From contig JAHEJE010000014.1 in NCBI GenBank assembly GCA_024639035.1, positions 1 through 17,984 of the forward strand: a stretch of 17,984 nucleotides of DNA. Reading direction: 5' to 3'. The position numbers were made by a program, and so were the translations under genes. Source of the stretch: Alphaproteobacteria bacterium (GTDB lineage: Bacteria; Pseudomonadota; Alphaproteobacteria; Rhizobiales; Aestuariivirgaceae). Under the pieces are notes generated by a model that was not told the DNA's origin, did not search any database, and was given only the letters and a program-made list of their open reading frames with translations. Positions 6,866-14,061 of this stretch are shown piece after piece (the first letter of the stretch is position 1; each line of letters opens with the position of its first letter).

Positions 6866-7606
6866 ATGTCCATCCAATACGCACCGGTCGTCGCCACCAG
6901 CGTGACCAAACAAATCGCCGAACAGATCCGCGAATCGATCTTCGATGGCCGTCTGAAGGCCGACGACAGATTGCCGACCGAACACGAACTGGCGGATCAG
7001 TTCAGCGTTTCGCGGCCAACCATCCGCGAAGCCCTCAAGCTGCTGGCGGCACAGAACCTGATCCGCTCACGGCGTGGACCGACCGGCGGCACATTTGTCA
7101 AACGTCCGACCGAAGAGGAGGCCCGGGCCGACCTGACGACCGCGGCAACATTGCTGGTTTCGTTGGGCGAATTCGATCTGGCCGAGATCGCCGAGGCTCG
7201 CCACGAGCTAGAACTTGTCTGTGGCCGCCTCGCCGCCCAGAACCGTCAACCGCGCCATCTCGAACAGATGGCGGCCGAGATCACGGTTCAGAAAGACCCC
7301 GAACTCAGCGACGAAGCCTTTTGCGCCTCGGACGTGCGCTTCCATCGCGCTCTGGTCGATGCCGCCGGCAACAGCGTTCTTGGTTTTGTCATGTACACTG
7401 TCATCGAAGCGCTGCAACCGGTCGAGAACATGGTGATATTCCGCTTCCGCGAACGCCAGAAGATCATCGGCCAACACGAGAAGATTCTGGCCGCAATCAC
7501 CGATGCCAGCATCAAGCGTACGGAAAAGGCGATCACCAAGCAGATGAACTACCTGCGCACCCAGTTCGCCGCGGCGCAGGAGCACCGCAATCGCATGACC
7601 GGTTAG
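6866..7606 (+). CDS. GntR-family transcriptional regulator, FadR/FCD subgroup
   Basis: A 246-residue regulator. The winged-helix GntR domain spans about residues 10-80 (LPTEHELADQFSVSRPTIREALKLL, then RRGPTGGTFV in the wing). The C-terminal FCD ligand domain covers about 100-235. In FCD proteins a metal is usually held by D-x3-H and two later histidines. Asp156, His160 and His204 are present, but the last position aligns with Gln226, so metal binding may be weakened or absent. Effectors in this group are often carboxylates or acyl-CoAs. A GAGGGA sequence lies only 2 bases before the ATG, which is unusually close. It is divergent from ccr (137-base gap) and its last 4 bases overlap the convergent CMD-family gene, so it may control ccr, the aconitase-X run, or both. 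Confidence 0.9.
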   Translation: MSIQYAPVVATSVTKQIAEQIRESIFDGRLKADDRLPTEHELADQFSVSRPTIREALKLLAAQNLIRSRRGPTGGTFVKRPTEEEARADLTTAATLLVSLGEFDLAEIAEARHELELVCGRLAAQNRQPRHLEQMAAEITVQKDPELSDEAFCASDVRFHRALVDAAGNSVLGFVMYTVIEALQPVENMVIFRFRERQKIIGQHEKILAAITDASIKRTEKAITKQMNYLRTQFAAAQEHRNRMTG

Positions 7607-7986
7607 GCTTTCCCGTCGATTTCGGCAAAGATCTGGTTGGCGATCCGGTGGCATTCGACCCCTGCCGGGACGCCGCAATAGACGGAAATCTGGGTAACGA
7701 TTGCCTGCAGCTCATCCCTGCTCAGCCCGTTCTGGATAGCGCCGCGGAAGTGCAGGCCCCATTCGTGCATCCGCCCCAGTGCCGCCAGCATACCGAGGTT
7801 GAGCAGTGAGCGCTGCTTGAAGCTCAGCGTGTCATCGCCCCAGCAGGCGCCCCAGCAATACTCGGTTAAAAGCTCCTGGAAAGGTTTGGAAAAATCTGAG
7901 GCATTGGCCAGCGACTTCTCAACATACTCCGCACCGAGAACAGATTTCCGGGCGGCCAGACCGTCGTCAAACCGTTGCTTGTCCAT
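7603..7986 (-). CDS. Carboxymuconolactone decarboxylase (CMD)-family protein
   Basis: A 127-residue all-helical CMD-fold protein. The PcaC-like pattern is visible: RKSVLGAEYV near the N-terminus, EYCWGACWGDDTLSFKQRSLLNLGMLAALGR in the middle, then a conserved Glu and His (EWGLHFRGA) and NGLSRDELQAI. There is no CxxC pair of the AhpD peroxidase type. PcaC opens 4-carboxymuconolactone in protocatechuate breakdown, but no other pca gene is nearby. Instead it is last in a run behind the aconitase-X subunits, its ATG one base after their stop codon, with a GGGGAG site inside the upstream gene. A decarboxylase or lactone-related step on an aconitase-X product is an inference only. Convergent with the GntR gene (4-base overlap). 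Confidence 0.85.
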   Translation of the reverse strand: MDKQRFDDGLAARKSVLGAEYVEKSLANASDFSKPFQELLTEYCWGACWGDDTLSFKQRSLLNLGMLAALGRMHEWGLHFRGAIQNGLSRDELQAIVTQISVYCGVPAGVECHRIANQIFAEIDGKA

Positions 7987-7987
7987 C

Positions 7988-8410
7988 TTACGTCTCCCCT
8001 ATGGTGATTGTTCCATCGGCTGCGATCTCGAGCGCCGCCGAACACGCCAACCTGTCATAGTCATCTGTATCGGCGCACACAACGGGACAATCGGCCCGGT
8101 ACAGTTCAAAGGCGACCCGGGCACCGGTGGCGATGTTGACATCGGGCGTGCCGAGCACGAAGCCGGCGGGTGCGACGCCGCGCCGGATGGCCTCGGCAAT
8201 GCACGCCGGAGTGCCGGCAGAGCCTCGCGCTGACGGTAAAATGGTTATCTTGCCGGCCAGGCAGATGCCCGATTGCGGGTGGCGGACATCGAGGATGGTG
8301 CCGGTCACCGGATCGTAACCGCCCCAAAAGCTCAACGGTTCGCCGAGAGCGCACACTTGTGCACTTGCCGTTCCGGGGACCAGGACTTGTGCCTTGATCG
8401 TTGCAGTCAT
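7988..8410 (-). CDS. Aconitase X small subunit (DUF126 swivel domain)
   Basis: A 140-residue protein matching the DUF126 swivel domain of aconitase X. SFWGGYDPVTGTILD (27-41) and HPQSGICLAGKI are the family core. The Ser loop is LPSARGSAGT (58-66), where most members I recall have a more Ser-rich RGSSSGS-like loop. LGTPDVNIATGARVAFELY follows. In aconitase X the small and large chains together form an iron-sulfur dehydratase; bacterial forms act on cis-3-hydroxy-L-proline and archaeal forms on phosphomevalonate. I chose ATG 8410 because it overlaps the large-subunit stop in an ATGA, a typical coupling, and starts the conserved domain; the frame extends upstream to 8533 inside the other gene. 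Next comes the CMD-family gene after one base. Confidence 0.88.
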   Translation of the reverse strand: MTATIKAQVLVPGTASAQVCALGEPLSFWGGYDPVTGTILDVRHPQSGICLAGKITILPSARGSAGTPACIAEAIRRGVAPAGFVLGTPDVNIATGARVAFELYRADCPVVCADTDDYDRLACSAALEIAADGTITIGET

Positions 8411-9684
8411 GTCAGGTGCCGCCACAACTTTTCGTCGCGCCAGACTTCGCCGCGGACCGCACTTTCGGCACATTCGGCCAGGCTGCCGAAACACACCTCG
8501 ACCCCGAGCATGCCAGGCGCATAGTAAGCCCATTTTGCAGCATTGGTCATCGCCCGGCCGGCGCAGCCGGTAACGTTCGGGGTGAAGTAGGTACAGGTGT
8601 CGGTAATGATCTCAACGCCGGCTGCCTCTAGCGGTGCCAGGTAACCGCGTTTGGCTGCCTCGTCGCGAATAAAACGGCTGGTGGAGACGTAGGTCTTGGT
8701 GCGGTCGTGCACCTCGCGGCCGTCGAGAAGTGGGGCCAGGGCGGCAAACTCCGAGAGCGAGAAATGCGGTGTGCCGAGCGCCACCATGTCGAGCTGTCCG
8801 TCGCGGCCGGTCGTCAGGTCTTCTCTGGCCTGGGCGAGGTCGTCCATGGTCAAATCGAACCTTGTTTCGGATCCGAATCCTTCGCTGTTTTCCGGTGCCT
8901 CCGGCGTTACACCAATGCCATGCCACAACTCGACCCCACCAGCCGCCGCCAGCGCCGCGGAGGCAGCCTTTAGGTTGTCGCGGTTGGCGGTGCGCGGCAA
9001 CCCGTCAATCACCGGGACCCGGCTGCCTGAAAGCCGTCCGCCGGCATAACCGAGTAGATGATAGAAGATGTCCTCGCGTTTGAATTCACCGGGTATCGAG
9101 CTTGTATCGATCAGCAGCCGGCCGCGACGGCCGTCATCGGTGTGCAGGCGGGCAAACGGCACCTTGCCGATCAGGGCGCAGGCGACATCCAGGAAGTCGC
9201 CGTATTTGTTGCTGCGCGCACCAACCACCGAGTTGTAGTAGCACACCGCGTTGCTCTCCGCCGCGATGATCTGATCGCCCAGCTGCGGTCCTCCGGGCAA
9301 CTGATACGGCGCGCAGGTCCAAACCGGACGTGCGCCGAGATCCTTGTAGAGTCCCATCAGCTCACGCGCGCCATCCATCGTTTCACGGTCGCCGCGCCCG
9401 GCCCTCAGTTCGGGCTTTTCCAGGCTGGCGAGGCCATTGTTGGTCCAGGTCGGGACGGCGAACTTCGCATCATTCTCAAGCAGGAAGCGGGCAAAGTCGA
9501 CATGCACCTGGCCGGCATAGAAGCAGGCGTCGATATGAGCGAAACTTGCTGCAATCAGCCTTGGCGCTGCCATGATGCGCGCCGCCTGAACCACCAGCTT
9601 CATGGCAAGTTGCATCGCCGGGCCATCCGCGCCGTCGAGCAAGGCCTGTTCGTCAGGCTGTAACTCGAAGGACGGGCACATCAT
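8407..9684 (-). CDS. Aconitase X large (catalytic) subunit, DUF521
   Basis: A 425-residue DUF521 protein, the catalytic half of aconitase X. Visible blocks are HIDACFYAG (50-58), WTCAPYQLPGGPQLG (122-136), ESNAVCYYNSVVGARSNKYGDFLD (143-166), a DTCTYF (362-367) and TNAAKWAYYAPG (380-391). Cys124, Cys364 and Cys398 are my candidates for iron-sulfur cluster ligands. With the small subunit it should dehydrate a hydroxy acid or hydroxy amino acid in the cytoplasm. The proline-metabolism genes that usually accompany cis-3-hydroxyproline dehydratase (ketimine reductase, racemase, transporter) are not in this window, so the substrate is uncertain. Its ATG overlaps the stop of the upstream LplT-Aas fusion by one base (TGATG), and its stop overlaps the small-subunit start by four. 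Confidence 0.9.
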   Translation of the reverse strand: MMCPSFELQPDEQALLDGADGPAMQLAMKLVVQAARIMAAPRLIAASFAHIDACFYAGQVHVDFARFLLENDAKFAVPTWTNNGLASLEKPELRAGRGDRETMDGARELMGLYKDLGARPVWTCAPYQLPGGPQLGDQIIAAESNAVCYYNSVVGARSNKYGDFLDVACALIGKVPFARLHTDDGRRGRLLIDTSSIPGEFKREDIFYHLLGYAGGRLSGSRVPVIDGLPRTANRDNLKAASAALAAAGGVELWHGIGVTPEAPENSEGFGSETRFDLTMDDLAQAREDLTTGRDGQLDMVALGTPHFSLSEFAALAPLLDGREVHDRTKTYVSTSRFIRDEAAKRGYLAPLEAAGVEIITDTCTYFTPNVTGCAGRAMTNAAKWAYYAPGMLGVEVCFGSLAECAESAVRGEVWRDEKLWRHLT

Positions 9685-12600
9685 CAGGTTTCGGTCTTGT
9701 CGCGAGCGATTGAATTGATCGTCACATAGTCGGTCTTGCCCGACCCGAGCACCGGCAACTCGTCGATTTCGACAATTGTGCGCGGGATCATCAGCTCCAC
9801 CACCCCGGTTTTCTTCAGGGCGTCTGACAGGAGTTTTCGCGACAGTTTTTCCAGCGTCGTCAGCAACACCAGCTGCTCGCCCTTTCTGGGATCAGGCACC
9901 GAGACCACGGCATGGTCATGCTCCTTGAAAGCCTCCTGCACCTTGGCTTCGACAGCCGTCAGCGACACCATTTCACCGGCGATCTTGGCGAACCTCTTGG
10001 CCCGCCCCTTGATGGTCACGAAACCGAAATCATCTATGGAGACGATATCGCCGGTGTCATACCAGCCCTCCGGTGGCGGTTCCACGACACCCGGATTGTC
10101 AGCCCGCAGATATCCGAGCATGACATTTGGTCCTTTGACAATCAGCTTGCCGCCGTCGTCAATCCCCTCAACCGGCTCGATGCGGTAGCTGATCCCATCG
10201 AGCAGCCGGCCGACGGTGCCGATCTGGAACTGCATCGGCGTGTTGACAGACAGCGTCGGCGCGCACTCGGTTGCGCCGTAGCCCTCGAGGATGCGCAGAC
10301 CGAATTTGTCCATCCACATTTGCCGGGTTTCCGGCTTCACCCGTTCGGCTCCCGCCACGACGTAACGCACATTGTAAAAGTCATAAGGATGAGCGTTGCG
10401 GGCATAGCCGGTGAGGAACGTATCGGTGCCGAACAGGATCGTTGCGTTGGTGTCGTAACACAGCTCCGGCACGATCTTGTAGTGCAGCGGCGAGGGATAA
10501 AAGAACGTGCGCACACCGGACAGGATCGGCAGCAGCGTGCCGCCGGTCAACCCAAAGGCGTGAAACATCGGCAGTGCATTGAACACCAGATCCTGCGCCG
10601 TGAAGTCTATTCGTGCCGCAATCTGCTTGAGATTTGCCAGAAGATTGCGGTGCGACAGCAAAACGCCCTTTGGCACGCCCTCCGATCCGGATGTGAACAG
10701 CGCCACAGCCGGTGAATGCGGATCGAGATCAGCCCCCGTCCACCTGAGCGCCCGCGGGCCCAGCTTGCTGGTCGCCAGCCCGCGCAACTTGGTGAACGTG
10801 CCGAGGGTCTCGCGCACATCTTCCAGATAGATGACCCGGGCCTGCTTCGCCAAAAGCGCAATATCGTCTTCCAGCCCACCCTGTTCGATGAACGCCCGTG
10901 CCGTAACGATGGTCTTGATCTGCGCTGCCGTGCACGCCGCCGCCATGTTGACAGCCCCGGTCGAGAAGTTCAGCATTGCCGGCGTGCGGCCATAGGCCAA
11001 CAGCCCGAACAGGGTCACAAAACAGCCCGATGCGTTGGGCAGCAGCACACCGACGAATTTCTCTCGCGGCGTCATTGCCGCCAGCTTGCGGCCGAGCACA
11101 TAACAGCCGGCAAGCAGCTTGTTGTAACTGAGTGGTGCGCGCTGGATATCCTCAATGATCAGCCGCCGGCCGCCGTGCGTCGCGCTGGCATCATACAGGG
11201 CCTCCATCAGATGCTGGTCTATCTTGCTTGTCCGGAACACCAGTCCGGTCATCACGTCATAGAGTTGCTGCGACAGATGCCGGCGCAGCTCGGCGCCGCG
11301 CATTTCCTCGGGCGCGAGAAATTTCTGCGGCTCCAGAATGGTGATGGTGATCTTGGGAAACAGCCGCAACTTGATCTTGCCGCGCAACCGCGAAAATATC
11401 GACACATGCGCCCCGTCGATGCGGATCGGCAGCACCGGCGCATCGGCCATGTGGGCGATCGTGCTGGGACCCTCATAGACCTTCATCAGCGCTCCGGTCA
11501 CCGAAATCCGGCCCTCGGGAAAGATCACGATGTGGCGATCCTTCTGCAGTTCCTGAACCAGGGTCCGCGTTGCCATTGGATTGGTCGGATCGATCGGCAA
11601 CAGGTCGAACAGGGCGAACGCCGGCTTGGCCCACCAGTGATTGGACGTGAACGTGTTGATGGCGAAATTCGCCCGCTTGGGCAGGAAGCAGCCGAGCAAC
11701 GGCCCGTCGAGAAACGATGTGTGGTTGGCCACGATCACCGCCCGCTCGCCGGCCGCCTTGTAGTTCTCAAGCCCTTTGACCTCAACCCGGTAAAACAGCC
11801 GGAACACCCGCCGCCCGAGATACTTGACCAACTCCTGAGGCAGCAGTTTGCAGATGTAAACCGCCACCGCCGCATTGGCGATGCCGACCAGAAGGAAAAT
11901 CTGCGGCACCGTCAGTTCCGCCGCAGCTGCCAGCGCCGTCAGGACCGATGCGGCGGTCATGAACACGGCGTTGATAATGTTGTTGGCGGCAATCACCCTG
12001 GCCCGATGATCGGGATCGCTGTTGGCCTGCATGTAGGCGTAGAGCGGCACCACGAAAAAACCGCCGAACATGGCAATCAGGGCAAGGTCGATCAACACCC
12101 ACCAGCCAACGCTGGTCGACAGGAAGCCGGCCATGCTGGCAAGATTTCCTCCCGGCGCCACCGGTGCAGCCCCGCTCGCCGTCCACCAAAGGTGAATGAT
12201 CGCCAGTGTCGTTAGGATGGCGGCGATGGGCACGTACTTCGCTGAGACCTCGCCGCGCAGCAACCTGTTGGTCAGCATTGAGCCCAAACCGATGCCGACG
12301 GTAAAGGTGGCGATGAACAGATTGGACACCGCTTCGCCGGCATGCAGAGTGCCCTTTGCAAACACCGGAATCTGGGTCAGGAAGATGAAGCCGAGAAACC
12401 AGAACCAGGATACCCCGAGGATCGAATTGAAGACATTGCGCCTCTCGGTGCCGTAGGCCAGCACCTTCCTGGCGGCAATCAATGGATTGAGATCGACTTC
12501 GATATCCGGCTCCGGCGCAACGGCCAGGGGAATCCGGCGCGAAAACAGCCAGCCAACGGTCGCCAGAGCAATCATCGTAACTGTGATCGTCAAGACGCCA

Positions 12601-13118
12601 CCGGACTTGGTGATCAGCAGACCACCGAACAACGTGCCCAGCAGGATGGCGACAAAGGTGCCTGTCTCGATGATGGCGTTGCCGCCGACCAGCTCGTCCT
12701 CGCGCAGATGCTGTGGCAGAATGCCGTACTTGATAGGCCCGAAAAACGTCGACTGGGCGCCGGTGAGAAACAGCACAACCATCATCATCGGCAGCGATTC
12801 GAGCCACAGGCTGATCGCCGCCAACACCATGACGCAGATTTCCGCCAGCTTGATGCGGCGCGCCAGCAGCGACTTGTCGTATTTGTCGGCAAGCTGCCCG
12901 GCGGTACCGGAAAACAGGAAGAACGGCAGGGTGAACAGAGCTGCAGCGATCGCCAGCAACGTCGTTGCATCCGACCCGCTCTGCGACACCAGCTTGTAGG
13001 TGATCAGGATCGACACCGAGAACCGGAACACGTTGTCGTTGAACGCACCGAAAAACTGTGTGACGAAAAGCGGCAGGAAGCGGCTGGTCTTTAACAGTGA
13101 AAACTGGTTTGCTGACAT
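9684..13118 (-). CDS. LplT-Aas fusion: lysophospholipid flippase, PlsC acyltransferase and acyl-[ACP] synthetase
   Basis: A 1144-residue three-domain protein. Residues 1 to about 430 are an MFS transporter of the LplT type (FFGAFNDNVFRFS near the start, about 12 membrane segments). The PlsC acyltransferase follows at about 445-640, with the HTSFLD H-x4-D motif (His466, Asp471) and FPEGR (533-537). An AMP-forming synthetase occupies about 650-1144: TSGSEGVPKG (809-818), GYGATE (946-951), YDTGD (1020-1024) and the C-terminal lysine in GSGKTDY (Lys1128). In E. coli LplT and Aas are separate and together flip 2-acyl-lysophospholipids inward and re-acylate them; here they form one chain at the inner membrane. 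ATG 13118 with GGGAG 5 bases upstream is preferred over ATG 13163, which adds 15 polar residues. The aconitase-X large subunit starts within its stop codon. Confidence 0.92.
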   Translation of the reverse strand: MSANQFSLLKTSRFLPLFVTQFFGAFNDNVFRFSVSILITYKLVSQSGSDATTLLAIAAALFTLPFFLFSGTAGQLADKYDKSLLARRIKLAEICVMVLAAISLWLESLPMMMVVLFLTGAQSTFFGPIKYGILPQHLREDELVGGNAIIETGTFVAILLGTLFGGLLITKSGGVLTITVTMIALATVGWLFSRRIPLAVAPEPDIEVDLNPLIAARKVLAYGTERRNVFNSILGVSWFWFLGFIFLTQIPVFAKGTLHAGEAVSNLFIATFTVGIGLGSMLTNRLLRGEVSAKYVPIAAILTTLAIIHLWWTASGAAPVAPGGNLASMAGFLSTSVGWWVLIDLALIAMFGGFFVVPLYAYMQANSDPDHRARVIAANNIINAVFMTAASVLTALAAAAELTVPQIFLLVGIANAAVAVYICKLLPQELVKYLGRRVFRLFYRVEVKGLENYKAAGERAVIVANHTSFLDGPLLGCFLPKRANFAINTFTSNHWWAKPAFALFDLLPIDPTNPMATRTLVQELQKDRHIVIFPEGRISVTGALMKVYEGPSTIAHMADAPVLPIRIDGAHVSIFSRLRGKIKLRLFPKITITILEPQKFLAPEEMRGAELRRHLSQQLYDVMTGLVFRTSKIDQHLMEALYDASATHGGRRLIIEDIQRAPLSYNKLLAGCYVLGRKLAAMTPREKFVGVLLPNASGCFVTLFGLLAYGRTPAMLNFSTGAVNMAAACTAAQIKTIVTARAFIEQGGLEDDIALLAKQARVIYLEDVRETLGTFTKLRGLATSKLGPRALRWTGADLDPHSPAVALFTSGSEGVPKGVLLSHRNLLANLKQIAARIDFTAQDLVFNALPMFHAFGLTGGTLLPILSGVRTFFYPSPLHYKIVPELCYDTNATILFGTDTFLTGYARNAHPYDFYNVRYVVAGAERVKPETRQMWMDKFGLRILEGYGATECAPTLSVNTPMQFQIGTVGRLLDGISYRIEPVEGIDDGGKLIVKGPNVMLGYLRADNPGVVEPPPEGWYDTGDIVSIDDFGFVTIKGRAKRFAKIAGEMVSLTAVEAKVQEAFKEHDHAVVSVPDPRKGEQLVLLTTLEKLSRKLLSDALKKTGVVELMIPRTIVEIDELPVLGSGKTDYVTINSIARDKTET

Positions 13119-13205
13119 CTCGGCTCCCGGATCCTTTGTGGTCTGCTGCGCACCCCGCAGCATCGCCTGGCATTTGGGTAGACAAACAAGTTCAAGGAAT
13201 CATTG

Positions 13206-14015
13206 ATGAGCGCCTGGCAGAAAAACTATACGGCATTGAAGTTCGATTGGGCAGGCCCAAGGGTGCTCGAGGTCGTGATGTCCAACCCCGGCCGTCTCAA
13301 TGCCCTGGACCAGGACGGCCACCGTGAACTGGCCGAGGTCTGGCGCGATATAGACCGTGACCCGGATGTCAGCGTAGCGCTGCTGCGTGGCGAAGGTGGC
13401 GCGTTCTCCGGTGGCGGCGATCTTGAGCTTGTCGAGCAGATGGCCAGCGATTGGGCGGTGCGCTCGCGTGTCTGGCGCGAGGCCAGCGAGCTTGTCTATA
13501 ACGTCATCAATTGCTCAAAACCCGTTGTTGCGGCCATTGAGGGCCCCGCGGTCGGGGCAGGTCTGGCCGCCGCCATGGTCGCCGACATCACCGTGGCCGG
13601 CCGCACTGCACGTATAATCGATGGCCACACCCGGCTGGGCGTCGCCGCCGGCGATCACTCGGCCATCGTCTGGCCGCTGCTGTGCGGCATGGCCAAGGCG
13701 AAATACTATTTGATGCTGTGCGAGACCGTCACCGGCGAGGAGGCCGAGCGCATCGGTCTCGTATCGCTGGTTGCCGAGGACGGTGAAGTCGTCGACAAGG
13801 CGCGCGATGTGGCGGCAAAGCTGGCGAACGGCGCACCGGCGGCGATCAAGTGGACCAAATACGCCCTCAACAACTGGTTGCGTTCGGCCGGCCCGGCCTT
13901 CGATGCCTCCCTGGCGATGGAATTCATGGGCTTTTCCGGCCCAGAAGTGCGCGAAGGCCTCGATGCATTGAAAAACAAACGCAGACCGGAATTCGATCCG
14001 GATTGTCCGTTCTAG
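13206..14015 (+). CDS. Enoyl-CoA hydratase/isomerase (crotonase) family protein, non-canonical active site
   Basis: A 269-residue crotonase-fold protein. FSGGGDL (67-73) and the AAIEGPAVGAG block (109-119) form the CoA-binding oxyanion-hole regions. An ungapped comparison with the classical hydratase pattern (remembered) puts Ala121 and His141 where rat enoyl-CoA hydratase has catalytic Glu144 and Glu164. The segment DGHTRLGVAAGDHS-WPLL belongs to a separate, common bacterial branch whose reaction I do not know; Asp150 in AGD is a candidate acid/base. So simple 2-enoyl-CoA hydration is doubtful, and isomerase, decarboxylase or hydrolase activity is possible. ATG 13206 has an AAGGAA site 6 bases upstream. 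The gene is divergent from the LplT-Aas gene across 87 bases and stands alone. Confidence 0.88.
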   Translation: MSAWQKNYTALKFDWAGPRVLEVVMSNPGRLNALDQDGHRELAEVWRDIDRDPDVSVALLRGEGGAFSGGGDLELVEQMASDWAVRSRVWREASELVYNVINCSKPVVAAIEGPAVGAGLAAAMVADITVAGRTARIIDGHTRLGVAAGDHSAIVWPLLCGMAKAKYYLMLCETVTGEEAERIGLVSLVAEDGEVVDKARDVAAKLANGAPAAIKWTKYALNNWLRSAGPAFDASLAMEFMGFSGPEVREGLDALKNKRRPEFDPDCPF

Positions 14016-14038
14016 CGCCGAGCCTCTTTTCTTGCCTC

Positions 14039-14053
14039 ATTAGCGGTGCTAAT
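14039..14053. promoter_or_regulatory. Palindromic candidate operator at the HTH-RibBX start
   Basis: ATTAGC-GGT-GCTAAT is a perfect inverted repeat with 6-base arms, ending 8 bases before the ATG of the gene that encodes its own Cro/CI-type DNA-binding domain. TAATAC (14051-14056) overlapping the right arm resembles a -10 box, which would put the transcript start close to the ATG; I find no matching -35. A protein bound here would block transcription. Confidence 0.5.
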
Positions 14054-14061
14054 ACCAAGCC

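Noticed and set aside
10716..12215. Long plus-strand open frame of 499 codons opposite the LplT-Aas gene
   Set aside because: High GC makes long antisense frames. The minus strand encodes clear MFS, PlsC and AMP-binding motifs over the same bases, and the plus-strand product is rich in Arg, Gln and His without any domain.
11782..13185. Second minus-strand frame overlapping the MFS part of LplT-Aas, considered as a frameshifted copy
   Set aside because: The main frame is continuous through all three domains; this one is a shadow with no membrane pattern.
14016..14061. FMN riboswitch before the ribB-type gene
   Set aside because: The whole gap is 46 bases, too short for the RFN element, and none of its conserved blocks are seen.
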